Assembly (NCBI RefSeq): GCF_900091435.1
Contig: NZ_FMCS01000002.1
Coordinates: forward strand, 434,001 to 498,000
Direction: 5' to 3'
Length of the DNA: 64,000 bases
Origin: Micromonospora chaiyaphumensis
GTDB lineage: Bacteria; Actinomycetota; Actinomycetes; Mycobacteriales; Micromonosporaceae
Shown: in pieces, positions 9,476 through 17,616 of the stretch
Position numbering within the stretch: position 1 is the stretch's first letter
How the letters are laid out: each line of letters opens with the position of its first letter
The notes under the pieces: model-generated
Database searches by the model: none
Told to the model about the DNA's origin: nothing
What the model saw: the letters and a program-made list of their open reading frames with translations, nothing else
Position numbers and translations under genes: made by a program

Positions 9476-9832
9476 CTAGCCCCGGGCGTCGTAGCGGGCC
9501 CGGGCGGCCTCCACCTCGGTCAGATGGGTGGTGGCCCACGCCTCCAGGCCGGCGACCAGGTCGAGCAGGCTGCGGCCGAGATCGGTGAGCGCGTAGTCGA
9601 CCCGCGGCGGCACGCTGGCGTGCACGGTGCGGGTCACGAGGCCGTCCCGCTCCAGGCCCCGCAGGGTCTGGGTGAGCATCTTCTGGCTGATCCCGTCGAC
9701 CCGCTCGGCCAGTTCGCCGTAGCGCTTGTCGCCGTCGGCGAGGGTGAGCACCACCAGCACGCTCCAGCGGTCGCCGATCCGGTCGAGGACCTTCCGGCTG
9801 CCGCAGTTCCGGTTGAACGGGTCCGCCTGCAC
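9476..9832 (-). CDS. HxlR-family transcriptional regulator
   Basis: Small winged-helix regulator, 118 residues. Key features are the N-terminal cysteine in DPFNRNCGSRKVLDRIGDRWSVLVVL, the recognition region RYGELAERVDGISQKMLTQTLRGLERDGLVTR, and PPRVDYALTDLGRSLL, all typical of HxlR proteins that sense electrophiles, aldehydes or oxidation. The GTG at 9832 has AAGGAG upstream; the reading frame stays open further up but overlaps the divergent promoter. It is divergent from an NAD(P)-binding SDR gene, the usual HxlR target arrangement, and a 10-base inverted repeat lies between them. Confidence 0.87.
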   Translation of the reverse strand: MQADPFNRNCGSRKVLDRIGDRWSVLVVLTLADGDKRYGELAERVDGISQKMLTQTLRGLERDGLVTRTVHASVPPRVDYALTDLGRSLLDLVAGLEAWATTHLTEVEAARARYDARG

Positions 9833-9879
9833 GTGGTCACTCTCCTTCAGTGCGTACCGAACTTCAAGGTGCCTACTCT

Positions 9880-9913
9880 CCAACGGGAAGTACTGAGGAG
9901 TTGTTCCCGTTGG
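9880..9913. promoter_or_regulatory. Inverted repeat in the hxlR/SDR divergent promoter
   Basis: CCAACGGGAA (9880-9889) and TTCCCGTTGG (9904-9913) are perfect arms separated by 14 bases, close to one and a half helical turns centre to centre. Placed between the divergent starts at 9832 and 9954, it is a likely operator for the HxlR dimer. Confidence 0.55.
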
Positions 9914-9953
9914 CGTGGGAAGACAGTTGATGTCGCCACAACAGGGAGTGCCC

Positions 9954-10799
9954 ATGTCCATCGTCGTCACCGGCGCCACCGGTCCGCTCGGCCGCCAGAT
10001 CATCTCCTCGCTGCTCGAGCGGGGCGTACCCGCCAACCAGATCGTGGCGGTCGGCCGGGACGTCGGCCGGCTCGCCAGCCTCGCCGAGCTGGGCTTGGTC
10101 ACCCAGCGGGCCGACTACGACGACCCCGGGTCGCTCCAGGCAGCCTTCGCGGGCGCCGAGAAGCTGATGTTCGTCTCGGGCAGCGAGGTCGGCAATCGGG
10201 TGGTGCAGCACGGCAACGTGGTCACCGCCGCGCGGGAGGCCGGCGTCGGGCTGGTCGTCTACACCAGCATCGCGAAGGCGGACACCTCCACCCTGGCGCT
10301 CGCCGCCGAGCACAAGGCGACCGAGCAGCTGATCCGCGACTCCGGCCTGCCGTACGTGTTCCTGCGCAACAGCTGGTACCTGGAGAACTACACCGGCCAG
10401 CTCGCCACGTACCGCGAGCACGGGGTGGCCGGGGCGGCGGGTGACGGGCGGGTCAGCGCCGCCACCCGCGCCGACTACGCGGCCGCCGCCGCGGCGGTGC
10501 TCACCGCCCCGGACCAGGCTGGCAGCGTGTACGAGCTGGGCGGCGCGCCGTTCAGCATGGCCGAGCTGGCCGCCGAGGTCTCCCGGCAGACCGGCGCGCC
10601 GGTCTCCTACCTCGACCTGCCCGTGGACAAGTACACCGAGCTGCTGGTCGCGGCCGGCCTGCCCGAGGGGTACGCGGCCATGCTCGCCGACGCCGACCGG
10701 GGCATCGCCCAGGGCGAGCTGGAGGTCGGCGACGACCTGGCCCGGCTGCTCGGCCGCACACCGACCACGCTCGCCGAGGCGATCCGCGCCGCGCTCTGA
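9954..10799 (+). CDS. NmrA/QorB-like NAD(P)-dependent oxidoreductase
   Basis: Atypical short-chain dehydrogenase of the NmrA/QorB type, 281 residues, cytoplasmic. VVTGATGPLGRQIISSLLERG is the Rossmann glycine motif (GATGPLG). The region ALAAEHKATEQLIRDSGLPYVFLRNSWYLENY is characteristic of NAD(P)H:quinone reductases of this class. The ATG at 9954 follows AGGGA. Divergent from the HxlR gene, so probably induced by reactive quinones or aldehydes. The exact substrate cannot be told. Confidence 0.85.
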   Translation: MSIVVTGATGPLGRQIISSLLERGVPANQIVAVGRDVGRLASLAELGLVTQRADYDDPGSLQAAFAGAEKLMFVSGSEVGNRVVQHGNVVTAAREAGVGLVVYTSIAKADTSTLALAAEHKATEQLIRDSGLPYVFLRNSWYLENYTGQLATYREHGVAGAAGDGRVSAATRADYAAAAAAVLTAPDQAGSVYELGGAPFSMAELAAEVSRQTGAPVSYLDLPVDKYTELLVAAGLPEGYAAMLADADRGIAQGELEVGDDLARLLGRTPTTLAEAIRAAL

Positions 10800-10807
10800 C
10801 GCCCGCG

Positions 10808-10845
10808 CCTGGCCGCCGCCCCGTGATCCGACGGCGGCGGTCAGG
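10808..10845. terminator. Terminator between SDR and HAD genes
   Basis: CCTGGCCGCCGCC (10808-10820) pairs with GGCGGCGGTCAGG (10833-10845) with one mismatch and a 12-base loop. It lies between convergent genes and overlaps the last codon of the minus-strand gene. Confidence 0.6.
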
Positions 10846-11617
10846 CCGGCTCGGCCCGCAGCTTCACCAGGTCGTCGACGAGGCTCTCCACGTAGTCGGC
10901 CGTCTCCTCCCAGCGGGTGACGGCGACGCAGCGGATGCCCATGGCCTTCACCGGGTAGTCGTTGCCGCCCACGTCGAGCCGGTCACCGACGAAGAGCACG
11001 TTGTCGATTTTCAGGTCGAGGCACTCCAGCAGCTTCCGCATGCCGTACGCCTTGTCCACGCCCTTGCGGGTCACGTCGATCGAGGTCGAGCCGCCGCCGC
11101 GGACCTCCAGGTCGGGCAGCTTCGCGGCGACGGCGTCGCGCAGCCGCTTCTTCTTGCTGCCGTCCGGGTCCCAGCCGTACTTCTCGGCCGGTGGCGCCGA
11201 CTGGCCCAGCGCCGAGAAGGTGATCTGGCTGCCCCGGTCCTCGATGATGTCGCCCCAGGTCTTCGACTCCCACAGGTCGAGCGCCTGCGCCGACTCGGTG
11301 AGCGCGGCGACGACCCGGGCCTTGTCGGCCTCGCTCAGGTCCTCGGCGTAGACCTGCCGCCAGTCGCCGTCCAGCCACCGGTGGTAGCGGGTGCCGCAGG
11401 TCGGCATGAGGTGCAGCCGGCCGCGCTGCTCCTCGGTCAGGTCGAGGTGCGCCAGCATCTGCGTCTGGAACTGCTCGAACCGGCCACCGGAGATGACCAG
11501 CACATCCACCTCGGTGAGCAGATGGCCGAGGAGTTCCGCCATCCGGCGATCGATCTGGGACTTGGAAACCGCCAGGGTGTCGTCCAGGTCGAACGCCACC
11601 ACTCGAAGATCGTTCAC
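10841..11617 (-). CDS. HAD-superfamily (type IIB-like) phosphatase
   Basis: Cytoplasmic haloacid-dehalogenase-fold hydrolase, 258 residues. Motif I is VVAFDLDDTLAVSK (nucleophile and acid Asp), motif II VLVISGGR, and the C-terminal metal motif is VLFVGDRLDVGGNDYPVKAMG. The arrangement resembles phosphomannomutase- or sucrose-phosphatase-like HAD-IIB proteins, which act on sugar phosphates. The GTG at 11617 was chosen because it starts directly before the conserved strand; no strong ribosome site is seen, so the start is uncertain. Substrate unknown. Confidence 0.85.
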   Translation of the reverse strand: MNDLRVVAFDLDDTLAVSKSQIDRRMAELLGHLLTEVDVLVISGGRFEQFQTQMLAHLDLTEEQRGRLHLMPTCGTRYHRWLDGDWRQVYAEDLSEADKARVVAALTESAQALDLWESKTWGDIIEDRGSQITFSALGQSAPPAEKYGWDPDGSKKKRLRDAVAAKLPDLEVRGGGSTSIDVTRKGVDKAYGMRKLLECLDLKIDNVLFVGDRLDVGGNDYPVKAMGIRCVAVTRWEETADYVESLVDDLVKLRAEPA

Positions 11618-11820
11618 GAAGTACCACCATGTCGTCGCGGGCAGGCCAGGACTAGCAGGGTACCGACGTGAGCCACTGCCACCCCGATGGCCCGGGGCTG
11701 GCGCCCGGTCGAGGCCGCGACCACACGGCGCGGCCCCTCGCACGCAGGTTACCGCGCGGGCGGGTGGAAACCCGGAGAAACCCGTTGGACAGGGCCGCCA
11801 TCGACGGCGATCGTGGCGGC

Positions 11821-12558
11821 ATGCGACAGGACGAGATCTGGGACGCCGAGACGGCCCAGCGCTACGACACACCGGGCACCGGAATGTTCGCGCCGGAGGT
11901 CCTCGGGCCCACGGTGGACCGCCTCGCCGCACTCGCGGGTCGCGGACGTGCCCTGGAGTTCGCCGTCGGCACCGGCCGGGTGGCCGTCCCGCTGGCGGAA
12001 CGCGGCGTGCCGGTCACCGGGATCGAGCTGTCCGTACCGATGGTCACGCAGCTGCGGACGAAGGCCGACGAGGCCACGCTCCCGGTGGTCGTCGGCGACA
12101 TGGCGACGGCCACGGCGCCCGGCGACTACACCCTCGTCTACCTGGTCTACAACACCATCTCCAACCTGCTCGACCAGGCGGCGCAGGTCGCCTGCTTCCG
12201 CAACGCGGCCCGCCACCTCGGCCCCGGCGGGCGGTTCGTGATCGAGCTGTGGGTGCCCGAGCTGCGCAAACTGCCCCCCGGACAGCAGGCCACGGTGTGG
12301 TGCGCCGAGCCCGGCTACATCGGCCTGGACACCTACGACGTGCTGCGCCAGCAGGTCGTGTCCCACCACTTCCACTTCGGCGAGGGCCGCGAGGCGCGGC
12401 TGGGCCGCAGCCCGCACCGCTACATCTGGCCCGCCGAGCTGGACCTGATGGGCCAGCTCGCCGGGTTCGAGCTGGAGTCGAGGCACGCGGACTGGTCCGG
12501 CGCGGAGTTCACGGCCGAGTCCCGGTCCCACGTCTCCGTCTACCGCCTGCCCGGCTGA
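11821..12558 (+). CDS. Class I SAM-dependent methyltransferase
   Basis: Cytoplasmic methyltransferase, 245 residues. Motif I is ALEFAVGTGRVAVPLAERG, followed by the acidic loop VTGIELS, motif II VVVGDMATA and LVYLVYNTISNL. The substrate is not identifiable; close relatives are small-molecule methyltransferases annotated only by domain. It stands alone on the plus strand between a minus-strand HAD gene and a convergent acetyltransferase gene. The ATG at 11821 begins the conserved RYD region after 15 residues. Confidence 0.85.
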   Translation: MRQDEIWDAETAQRYDTPGTGMFAPEVLGPTVDRLAALAGRGRALEFAVGTGRVAVPLAERGVPVTGIELSVPMVTQLRTKADEATLPVVVGDMATATAPGDYTLVYLVYNTISNLLDQAAQVACFRNAARHLGPGGRFVIELWVPELRKLPPGQQATVWCAEPGYIGLDTYDVLRQQVVSHHFHFGEGREARLGRSPHRYIWPAELDLMGQLAGFELESRHADWSGAEFTAESRSHVSVYRLPG

Positions 12559-12577
12559 CCGGCGACTCGGCCCGGCC

Positions 12578-13075
12578 TCAGTCGACGGCCGGGCTGCGGC
12601 GTTCCAGGAGCACGACGTCACGCCACCGGCCGTGGTGCCGGCCGATCCGCTCCCGCGTGCCGACGACCCGGAAACCGGCCCGCCGGTGCAGGGCGAGGCT
12701 GGCGGTGTTCTCCGGAAAGACACCGGACTGGATGGTCCACACGCCGGCCGCTTCGGTGGAGGCGATCAGCGCGTCCAGCAGCAGCCGGCCGGCGCCCCGC
12801 CCCTGAGCGGCGGGACTGACGTACACGGAGTGCTCGACCACCCCGGCGTAGACGGCGCGGGTCGAGGTCGGCGAGACGGCGACCCAGCCCAGGACGGTGC
12901 CGTCGGCGGCGACCGCGACGAACCGGTGGTCGGCCAGCCTGGTGGCGTCGAACGCCGGCCAAGTGGGCGCGGTGGTCTCGAAGCTGGCGTCACCGGCGTC
13001 GAGCCCGGCCTGGTAGATGGCCAGCACCGCGTCGGCGTCCTCCGGCCTCATCGGTCGGACGGTGCTGCCAGCCAT
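12578..13075 (-). CDS. GNAT N-acetyltransferase, phosphinothricin-acetyltransferase-like
   Basis: Acetyl-CoA-dependent N-acetyltransferase, 165 residues. It begins STVRPMRPEDADAVLAIYQAGLD and has the acetyl-CoA loop SVYVSPAAQGRGAGRLLLDALI (Q-x-x-G-x-G/A) and SGVFPENTASLALHRRAGFRVVGTRERIG, close to Pat/Bar and MddA methionine-derivative acetyltransferases. GGAGGGAG precedes the ATG. It lies 75 bases downstream of the tRNA-Arg on the same strand and could be cotranscribed with it. The substrate is probably an amino-acid analogue. Confidence 0.87.
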   Translation of the reverse strand: MAGSTVRPMRPEDADAVLAIYQAGLDAGDASFETTAPTWPAFDATRLADHRFVAVAADGTVLGWVAVSPTSTRAVYAGVVEHSVYVSPAAQGRGAGRLLLDALIASTEAAGVWTIQSGVFPENTASLALHRRAGFRVVGTRERIGRHHGRWRDVVLLERRSPAVD

Positions 13076-13149
13076 CAGCCGACTCCCTCCGGGCTCTGTC
13101 GGGTCCCGGGTCGGTGCGCCGACCCGTTGATCAGCGTCGGTCTTCGCGG

Positions 13150-13222
13150 TGCCCCCGGCAGGATTCGAACCTGCGACACACGGTTTAGGAAACCGATGCT
13201 CTATCCCCTGAGCTACGAGGGC
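13150..13222 (-). tRNA. tRNA-Arg (anticodon CCT)
   Basis: Reading the minus strand from 13222, a full cloverleaf is visible: 7-base acceptor stem (GCCCTCG with CGGGGGC, one G-U), D arm, anticodon arm with loop TTCCTAA giving anticodon CCT, and a T arm with GCAGG-TTCGAAT-CCTGC. The outermost anticodon-stem pair is a T-T mismatch. The discriminator base is A and CCA is not encoded. Decodes AGG. tRNA genes are common integration sites, but no integrase or repeated 3' end is seen here. Confidence 0.95.
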
Positions 13223-13400
13223 GCGAGCCGCCAGTCTAGCGACCGGTGGGGTGCCCGCGTCGGCCGGGACTGACCCGCCTTGACCCTCCGACGGCCACGC
13301 GACGGGCGTCCGCTCCGGTGTGTTGACGGTGCCCCACCGGGTGCGGCGGGCACAATCGGTGACCTGACGTGAGCAAGAGGTGCTCGCCCGGAGGTGCCCG

Positions 13401-14354
13401 TTGACGCGGTGTCCAGGCCGACTGGCTCGGTGGGCGCTGCGGGGCGTACTCCTGTGCGGTGGCCTGGTCGGCGCGTGGGCCCTGTCCGACGCCGTCGCAC
13501 CCGACGCGGCTCGCGCGGCCGAGCCGGCCCGCCCCGGCGTCCTGGCCGACCTGCTCGACGGCGCCCGGACCATCGTCGGGGAGTCCGTGCCTCCTCCGTT
13601 GCACCTGCCGGCGCCGTCGCCGGCCAGGAGCGGCGGAGCTGACATCGAGGGCGGCACGGCCGCGGCGGACCGGGGCCGGCCGGCGCGTCCGCGGGTTCCT
13701 CCGGTGAAGCAGACGACGGTGACCGAGGCGATCACGCCGGTGACGCGTTCGGTCGTGGACCTGGTGTCTCCCGTCGTGGAGACGATCGCGCCGGTCCGGC
13801 TGCTGGAGCCGGTCTCCGGTGCCCTCCGGCCGGTGACCGAGCCGATCGTCGAGCTGCTGCGGCCCGCCCTGGCCCCGGTGCTCGACCTGACCGAGCCGAT
13901 CATCGGGCCACCCGCTGCGCCGTCCGCTCCTCCCGCTGGTCCGAGCGGCGATGAGCCGATCACCGGCGCACCAGCGCCGGCCGGCGAGACGCCGACGGCG
14001 CGCACCGCCGCACCGTCCACCCGCCCTGCGCCGCCGACGCTCGCGCTCCCCACGAAGGCCCCGTCACCCCGACCGGCGGCCTGGTCAGCAGGCCGTGACG
14101 AGGTGCCGTCCGGGCCGGCCGGGGTACGGGTTCCGCCGCCCGGTGAGCCCGCCCCCGGCCCCCACGGAATGCCCGCCACCCCTGCTGTCCCCGGCACCAC
14201 GGCCGGTTCCGGTGCCGGTGCCGGCGGGCCCGGCATCCCGGCCGACGGTGTCCCGCACCGGTGGGAGCCGGAGCTGCGGGTGGTGGGACACGACCGCGGT
14301 CGCTGCGACGAACTCGTGAGCCGGTCGAGCCGGCCGGAGCCCGGACCCGCCTGA
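13401..14354 (+). CDS. Secreted Pro/Val-rich repeat protein, function unknown
   Basis: Predicted exported protein, 317 residues. The TTG at 13401 is preceded by GGAGG at 6 bases, better than the GTG at 13380. A signal peptide follows (RWALRGVLLCGGLVGAWALS, then Ala-rich site near residue 35). Residues 105-180 hold an irregular 7-14 residue repeat with a V-x-P-V-x-E/D pattern (SPVVETIAPVRLLEPVSGAL, RPVTEPIVELLRPALAPV), which may form amphipathic segments. The rest is Pro/Ala/Gly-rich disordered sequence with no membrane anchor. I do not recognise the family; the C-terminal 30 residues look less certain. Confidence 0.6.
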   Translation: MTRCPGRLARWALRGVLLCGGLVGAWALSDAVAPDAARAAEPARPGVLADLLDGARTIVGESVPPPLHLPAPSPARSGGADIEGGTAAADRGRPARPRVPPVKQTTVTEAITPVTRSVVDLVSPVVETIAPVRLLEPVSGALRPVTEPIVELLRPALAPVLDLTEPIIGPPAAPSAPPAGPSGDEPITGAPAPAGETPTARTAAPSTRPAPPTLALPTKAPSPRPAAWSAGRDEVPSGPAGVRVPPPGEPAPGPHGMPATPAVPGTTAGSGAGAGGPGIPADGVPHRWEPELRVVGHDRGRCDELVSRSSRPEPGPA

Positions 14355-14610
14355 CGCACCTGCGGCTGAACGGCCCGACGCCGGGCGGTCCGCCTGCCCG
14401 AGGGCTCAGGCGGCCCGCGCCACCGGGCGGCCGGCCGCGGCGAGGCCGGCCCGGTGAGCAGCTGTCGCCGCCGGCCCGCTGACTTGTCACCTGCACCCGC
14501 GCGACGACGCCCGGCGTCGCCGCCCACCACCCGGCCGTCGGCCCGGAACTCCGGAACGGCCGGCGGCCGATCGGCCACGAACCCACCGCAACCGTCACCA
14601 GGAGAACTCC
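14355..14610. other. Intergenic region
   Basis: No gene, strong repeat or clear terminator is seen in these 256 bases. The last 20 bases hold the AGGAG ribosome site of the following gene. Confidence 0.4.
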
Positions 14611-15261
14611 GTGAACCACGCCCTGCCCGTCCGCCGCGCGACCTGGCGCGACATCAGCGACATCGTCGGTCTCGTCGCCGGTCCCTTCGCCGACAGCGCC
14701 ACCGGCGCCTGGCTGGTGCCGGACGACCGCCGCCGGCGGAGGGTGCTCACCGCCGTCGTCCGCGTCTGGACCGAACAGGCGCTGCTCTCCGGCGAGGCCT
14801 ACCTCCTGGAGGATGGCTCCGCCGCCGCCGTCTGGCTGCACCGGTACGGCCCGGTCGCCGAGCCCACCGGGTACGGCGAACGCTTCGCCGTCGCCTGCGC
14901 CGACCACCTGGACCGCTTCCTGCAGCTCGACGACGCGCTGGCCGCGCACCGTCCCGCCGACCCCCACAACCACCTGGCGTTCTTCGCGGTCACCGCACAG
15001 CCGCACCGCATCAGACGCGCCACCGCCCTGCTGACCGCCAGCAACGCCCGGATGGGTCAGGCCCGGCTCCCCACCTACACGGAGGCGACCACGCCGGCGG
15101 ACCGTGACCTGTACGCCCGCCACGGCTACGTCGCGCACGAGCCGTTCACCCTTCCCGACGGCACCACCACCCACCCGATGTGGCGGCGCCCGGGGCTGCG
15201 CGAGCCCGGACGCCGCCTCGCCAGGCCGGCGATCTGCCCGTACGCGGCGATGTCGGCGTAG
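14611..15261 (+). CDS. GNAT-family N-acetyltransferase
   Basis: Predicted cytoplasmic acetyltransferase, 216 residues. It begins LPVRRATWRDISDIVGLVAG, a typical first GNAT strand and helix, and has HNHLAFFAVTAQPHRIRRATALLTASNARM in the acetyl-CoA region, followed by LPTYTEATTPADRDLYARHGYVAHEPFTLPDGTTTHPMWRRP, the usual C-terminal beta-alpha-beta of the family. The Q/R-x-x-G-x-G/A loop is degenerate, so cofactor binding may be altered. The GTG start has AGGAG upstream. Substrate unknown. Confidence 0.8.
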   Translation: MNHALPVRRATWRDISDIVGLVAGPFADSATGAWLVPDDRRRRRVLTAVVRVWTEQALLSGEAYLLEDGSAAAVWLHRYGPVAEPTGYGERFAVACADHLDRFLQLDDALAAHRPADPHNHLAFFAVTAQPHRIRRATALLTASNARMGQARLPTYTEATTPADRDLYARHGYVAHEPFTLPDGTTTHPMWRRPGLREPGRRLARPAICPYAAMSA

Positions 15262-15283
15262 GGCGGCCCGGTCGGTCCGACGG

Positions 15284-15934
15284 TCAGCGGAGCAGCCCGC
15301 GCACCCTCCGCGCCAGGGCGCGGGCCCGGGCGCGAGCGCCGGACACCGACCGGCCGAGGTGGGCCCGGTTCTGCCGGACGTAGGCGGAGATCAACGCGAC
15401 GAGGAAACCGAGCCCCGTCAACCAGGCCGAACAGTCGCCCATCGAGCCCAGGAGCGGCAGGGTCACGAACAGGCAGACGAAACCGGACAGCGGGAAGACC
15501 AGTTGCAGGCCGAACTCGTACAGCAGGGACCGGGCACCCCGCTGCTGCGCGTAGAAGTCGTCCCACCGGAAGACCCGGTCGTCGCCCGAGCACTCGACGG
15601 CGACCGGCCGGAGGACCTCGCGGATGTATCTGTTCGCCGCCTCGCGATCCCGCCGGCGCCGCAGGATGGTGATGCCGGAGATCGCCGCCAGCACCGGAAC
15701 GGCGAGCAGCAGGCGGGGGTCGGCCCGGTTGGCGACCACGAACCCCAGGATCACCGCCACCACGGTCAGGTACGCGCCGACGAGGGCGTGCGACGCGGCC
15801 GACTTCTGCGCCATGACGGCCCGGATCGCGTTGTACTCCGCGACGAGCAGGTTGGTGCGGTTGTCGACGCGAGCGGCTGCCGTTTCGTCGCCCGGTGGAG
15901 CACTTCTCGGACGGGCCAGGTCATTCCACGTCAC
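15284..15934 (-). CDS. Hypothetical membrane protein (four TM segments)
   Basis: Integral membrane protein of 216 residues with a cytoplasmic N-terminal helix (VDNRTNLLVAEYNAIRAVMAQ) and four hydrophobic segments in two pairs: ALVGAYLTVVAVILGFVVAN, LLAVPVLAAISGITIL, QLVFPLSGFVCLFVTLPLL and LTGLGFLVALISAYV, with a charged loop between the pairs (IREVLRPVAVECSGDDRVF). The C-terminus is Arg/Ala-rich. I do not recognise the family. The start is uncertain: GTG 15934 and GTG 15958 are both possible and neither has a well-spaced ribosome site. Confidence 0.65.
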   Translation of the reverse strand: MTWNDLARPRSAPPGDETAAARVDNRTNLLVAEYNAIRAVMAQKSAASHALVGAYLTVVAVILGFVVANRADPRLLLAVPVLAAISGITILRRRRDREAANRYIREVLRPVAVECSGDDRVFRWDDFYAQQRGARSLLYEFGLQLVFPLSGFVCLFVTLPLLGSMGDCSAWLTGLGFLVALISAYVRQNRAHLGRSVSGARARARALARRVRGLLR

Positions 15935-15974
15935 GCATCGATGATGGCAACCCTCCACAAGCGTCCGTCCGGCC

Positions 15975-16014
15975 GGCGTGACGGGACCACCGGAGCCGGC
16001 GGTCCCGTCACGCC
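15975..16014. terminator. Terminator of the cysteine-rich/Tat/MauE cluster
   Basis: GGCGTGACGGGACC (15975-15988) and GGTCCCGTCACGCC (16001-16014) pair perfectly over 14 bases around a 12-base loop, directly after the stop of the minus-strand MauE-like gene. Confidence 0.8.
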
Positions 16015-16016
16015 CG

Positions 16017-16883
16017 CTACGCGGGCACCACGTGGAGCCGCGGGCCGGCGGGTCGCCCGGCGCCGGACAGGGCCAGCAGGGTCTGCCCGGTGGCGTCGTC
16101 GACGACGGCGACCCGTACCGCGTCGGGCTCGCCGTCGGCCAGCGGGACGGCGAAGACCGCGGTGACCGGCCGGCCCTGGTAGCGCGCGGCGTGGCCGACG
16201 AACCGCCACTCGCCGTCGTCCCAGTGCTCGCGGACGTCGGAGCGGAGCAGCGGCGCGACCCGCCGGTAGGAGTCGCTGAGCTGCACCTGCTGCACGGTGG
16301 CGAGCAGTGGCAGCCCGGTGCCGCCGCGCAGCGGGTCGGTCAGCCGGGCGCGCAGCCGGCGCAGCGGCAGCAGCCAGGCGGCGTCCAGTTCGGGCGAGAG
16401 CGCCACCACGGCCGCCGCCTCGGCCAGCAGCACGGCGCCGCCGGCCAGCGGTCGGTCGGCGAGCGCGGCCGGCCAGTCGCCGGGCGCCAGGGTGGCCAGC
16501 CCCGCCGCCACCACCAGCAGTGCGGCCCGGCCGAGGCTGCGACCGGCGACCGGGGTAGGGCGGCTGCTCAGGCAGCCGCACGAGGACGCCGGCGCGGCCC
16601 GGCGGGCGTACGCCAGGTAGCCGAGGAAGCCGACGGCCAGGGCGGTCGCGGCGGCGGTCTCCAGACGCCGGGCGGGCGGCAGCAGGAGCAGCCCGCCGAG
16701 GGCCAGCTCGATGCCGCCGAGCAGCCGGTACGCGGGCAGCGCGCGGTGTTCGCCGAGCAGCCGGGCGAGCGCGGACCGCCGGGCGGTCGTGGCGGCGTGC
16801 CGGTCGAGGAGCTTGACGCGGGCGGACCAGATCAGCACCGCGCCGACGACCAGCGGTTGCAGCGCCGCGATCAGGTCGATCAT
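16017..16883 (-). CDS. MauE/DoxX-like redox membrane protein with C-terminal soluble domain
   Basis: Membrane protein of 288 residues. Residues 1-130 match the MauE-type four-helix core (LVVGAVLIWSARVKLLD, LLGGIELALGGLLLL, ATALAVGFLGYLAY) with the cysteine motif SSCGCLSS before helix four. MauE proteins help form or transfer disulfides in exported partners such as the cysteine-rich methylamine dehydrogenase light chain. The C-terminal 130 residues are a soluble domain (VQLSDSYRRVAPLLRSDVRE, then FAVPLADGEPDAVRVAVVDD) not found in classical MauE. GGGGAG precedes the ATG. It is the last gene of a three-gene cluster that starts with a 15-cysteine protein, its probable client. Confidence 0.75.
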   Translation of the reverse strand: MIDLIAALQPLVVGAVLIWSARVKLLDRHAATTARRSALARLLGEHRALPAYRLLGGIELALGGLLLLPPARRLETAAATALAVGFLGYLAYARRAAPASSCGCLSSRPTPVAGRSLGRAALLVVAAGLATLAPGDWPAALADRPLAGGAVLLAEAAAVVALSPELDAAWLLPLRRLRARLTDPLRGGTGLPLLATVQQVQLSDSYRRVAPLLRSDVREHWDDGEWRFVGHAARYQGRPVTAVFAVPLADGEPDAVRVAVVDDATGQTLLALSGAGRPAGPRLHVVPA

Positions 16884-16920
16884 GGGTTCTCCCCTCGGTG
16901 GGGCCGACGGGTGACGCCCG

Positions 16921-16993
16921 GGCGGTCCGCAGGGTGGACCGCCCTGCGACGGCTCCAGTTCGGCGCGTCCGGCGCCGCGGTCTGGAGCCGTCG
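16921..16993. terminator. Two consecutive hairpins between the Tat-protein and MauE-like genes
   Basis: GGCGGTCC (16921-16928) pairs with GGACCGCC (16936-16943), and CGACGGCTCCAG (16947-16958) pairs with CTGGAGCCGTCG (16982-16993). Both stems are perfect. They could attenuate transcription into the MauE-like gene or protect the upstream mRNA end, giving more of the upstream proteins. Confidence 0.6.
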
Positions 16994-17003
16994 GGCGTAC
17001 CGG

Positions 17004-17600
17004 TCAGGCGGCGGCGTAGACGGTGGCGATGTCGATCTCGTTGGTGTCCGGGTGCCAGGCGCCGAGCACCTGGACGTGCCGGCCGACCCGGAGCAGGGAC
17101 AGGTCGCTGATGGCCGGGGTGCCGTTGTAGACGGCGGCGGAGCGGCCGGGCACGACGTGGGCGACGATCCGCTGGCCCTTGTGGTCGAGGTGCAGCAGGT
17201 TGCGTCCGACGGCGGCGATGTGCGCGTGCAGGTTGACGATGTTGACCCACACCGAGTCGGCGGCCAGGGTGCCGTCGGGCAGGCGGACGCCACGGGCATA
17301 GAGCCCGTCGCCGATGGCGACCTGGTCGAACGTGGTGGGGTGCAGTTTCCAGATGCTCGTGCCGTCGGTGATCCGGATCGAGTGCAGCACGGTGTCGGAT
17401 CCGGTGACCAGCAGGAGGTGGCCGGAGATCTTGCTGATCCGGCCCTCGACGAAGTTCGGGTCGGGCGCGCCGGGCTCGACGGCCGCCGGCTCGGCGGCGA
17501 AGGCCGCCTCGGGGGCGAGCGAGCCGAGGCCGGTGGCGCCCACCACGCCGCCGAGCGCGGCGGTGGCGAGGAGACGGCGACGGTCCAGGGTCTGCGGCAT
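17004..17600 (-). CDS. Tat-exported protein of unknown function (DUF5666-like)
   Basis: Predicted exported protein, 198 residues. The N-terminus has a twin-arginine signal (LDRRRLLATAALGGVVGATG) and an AEA/AFA cleavage region. The mature part starts NFVEGRISKISGHLLLVTGSD and is mostly beta strands with repeated 'function as cofactor/metal-free' OB-like segments (TFDQVAIGDGLYARGVRLPDGTLAADSV), resembling DUF5666 domains, which have no known enzyme activity. AGGAGGG lies 7 bases before the ATG. It starts 16 bases after the stop of the cysteine-rich gene. Because that protein has no signal of its own, this Tat substrate may be its export partner; this is inference. Confidence 0.7.
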   Translation of the reverse strand: MPQTLDRRRLLATAALGGVVGATGLGSLAPEAAFAAEPAAVEPGAPDPNFVEGRISKISGHLLLVTGSDTVLHSIRITDGTSIWKLHPTTFDQVAIGDGLYARGVRLPDGTLAADSVWVNIVNLHAHIAAVGRNLLHLDHKGQRIVAHVVPGRSAAVYNGTPAISDLSLLRVGRHVQVLGAWHPDTNEIDIATVYAAA

Positions 17601-17616
17601 GACGGAACCCTCCTGT

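Noticed and set aside
13150..13222. tRNA-Arg as attachment site of an integrated element
   Set aside because: No integrase, no repeat of the tRNA 3' end and no change in gene character on either side were found.
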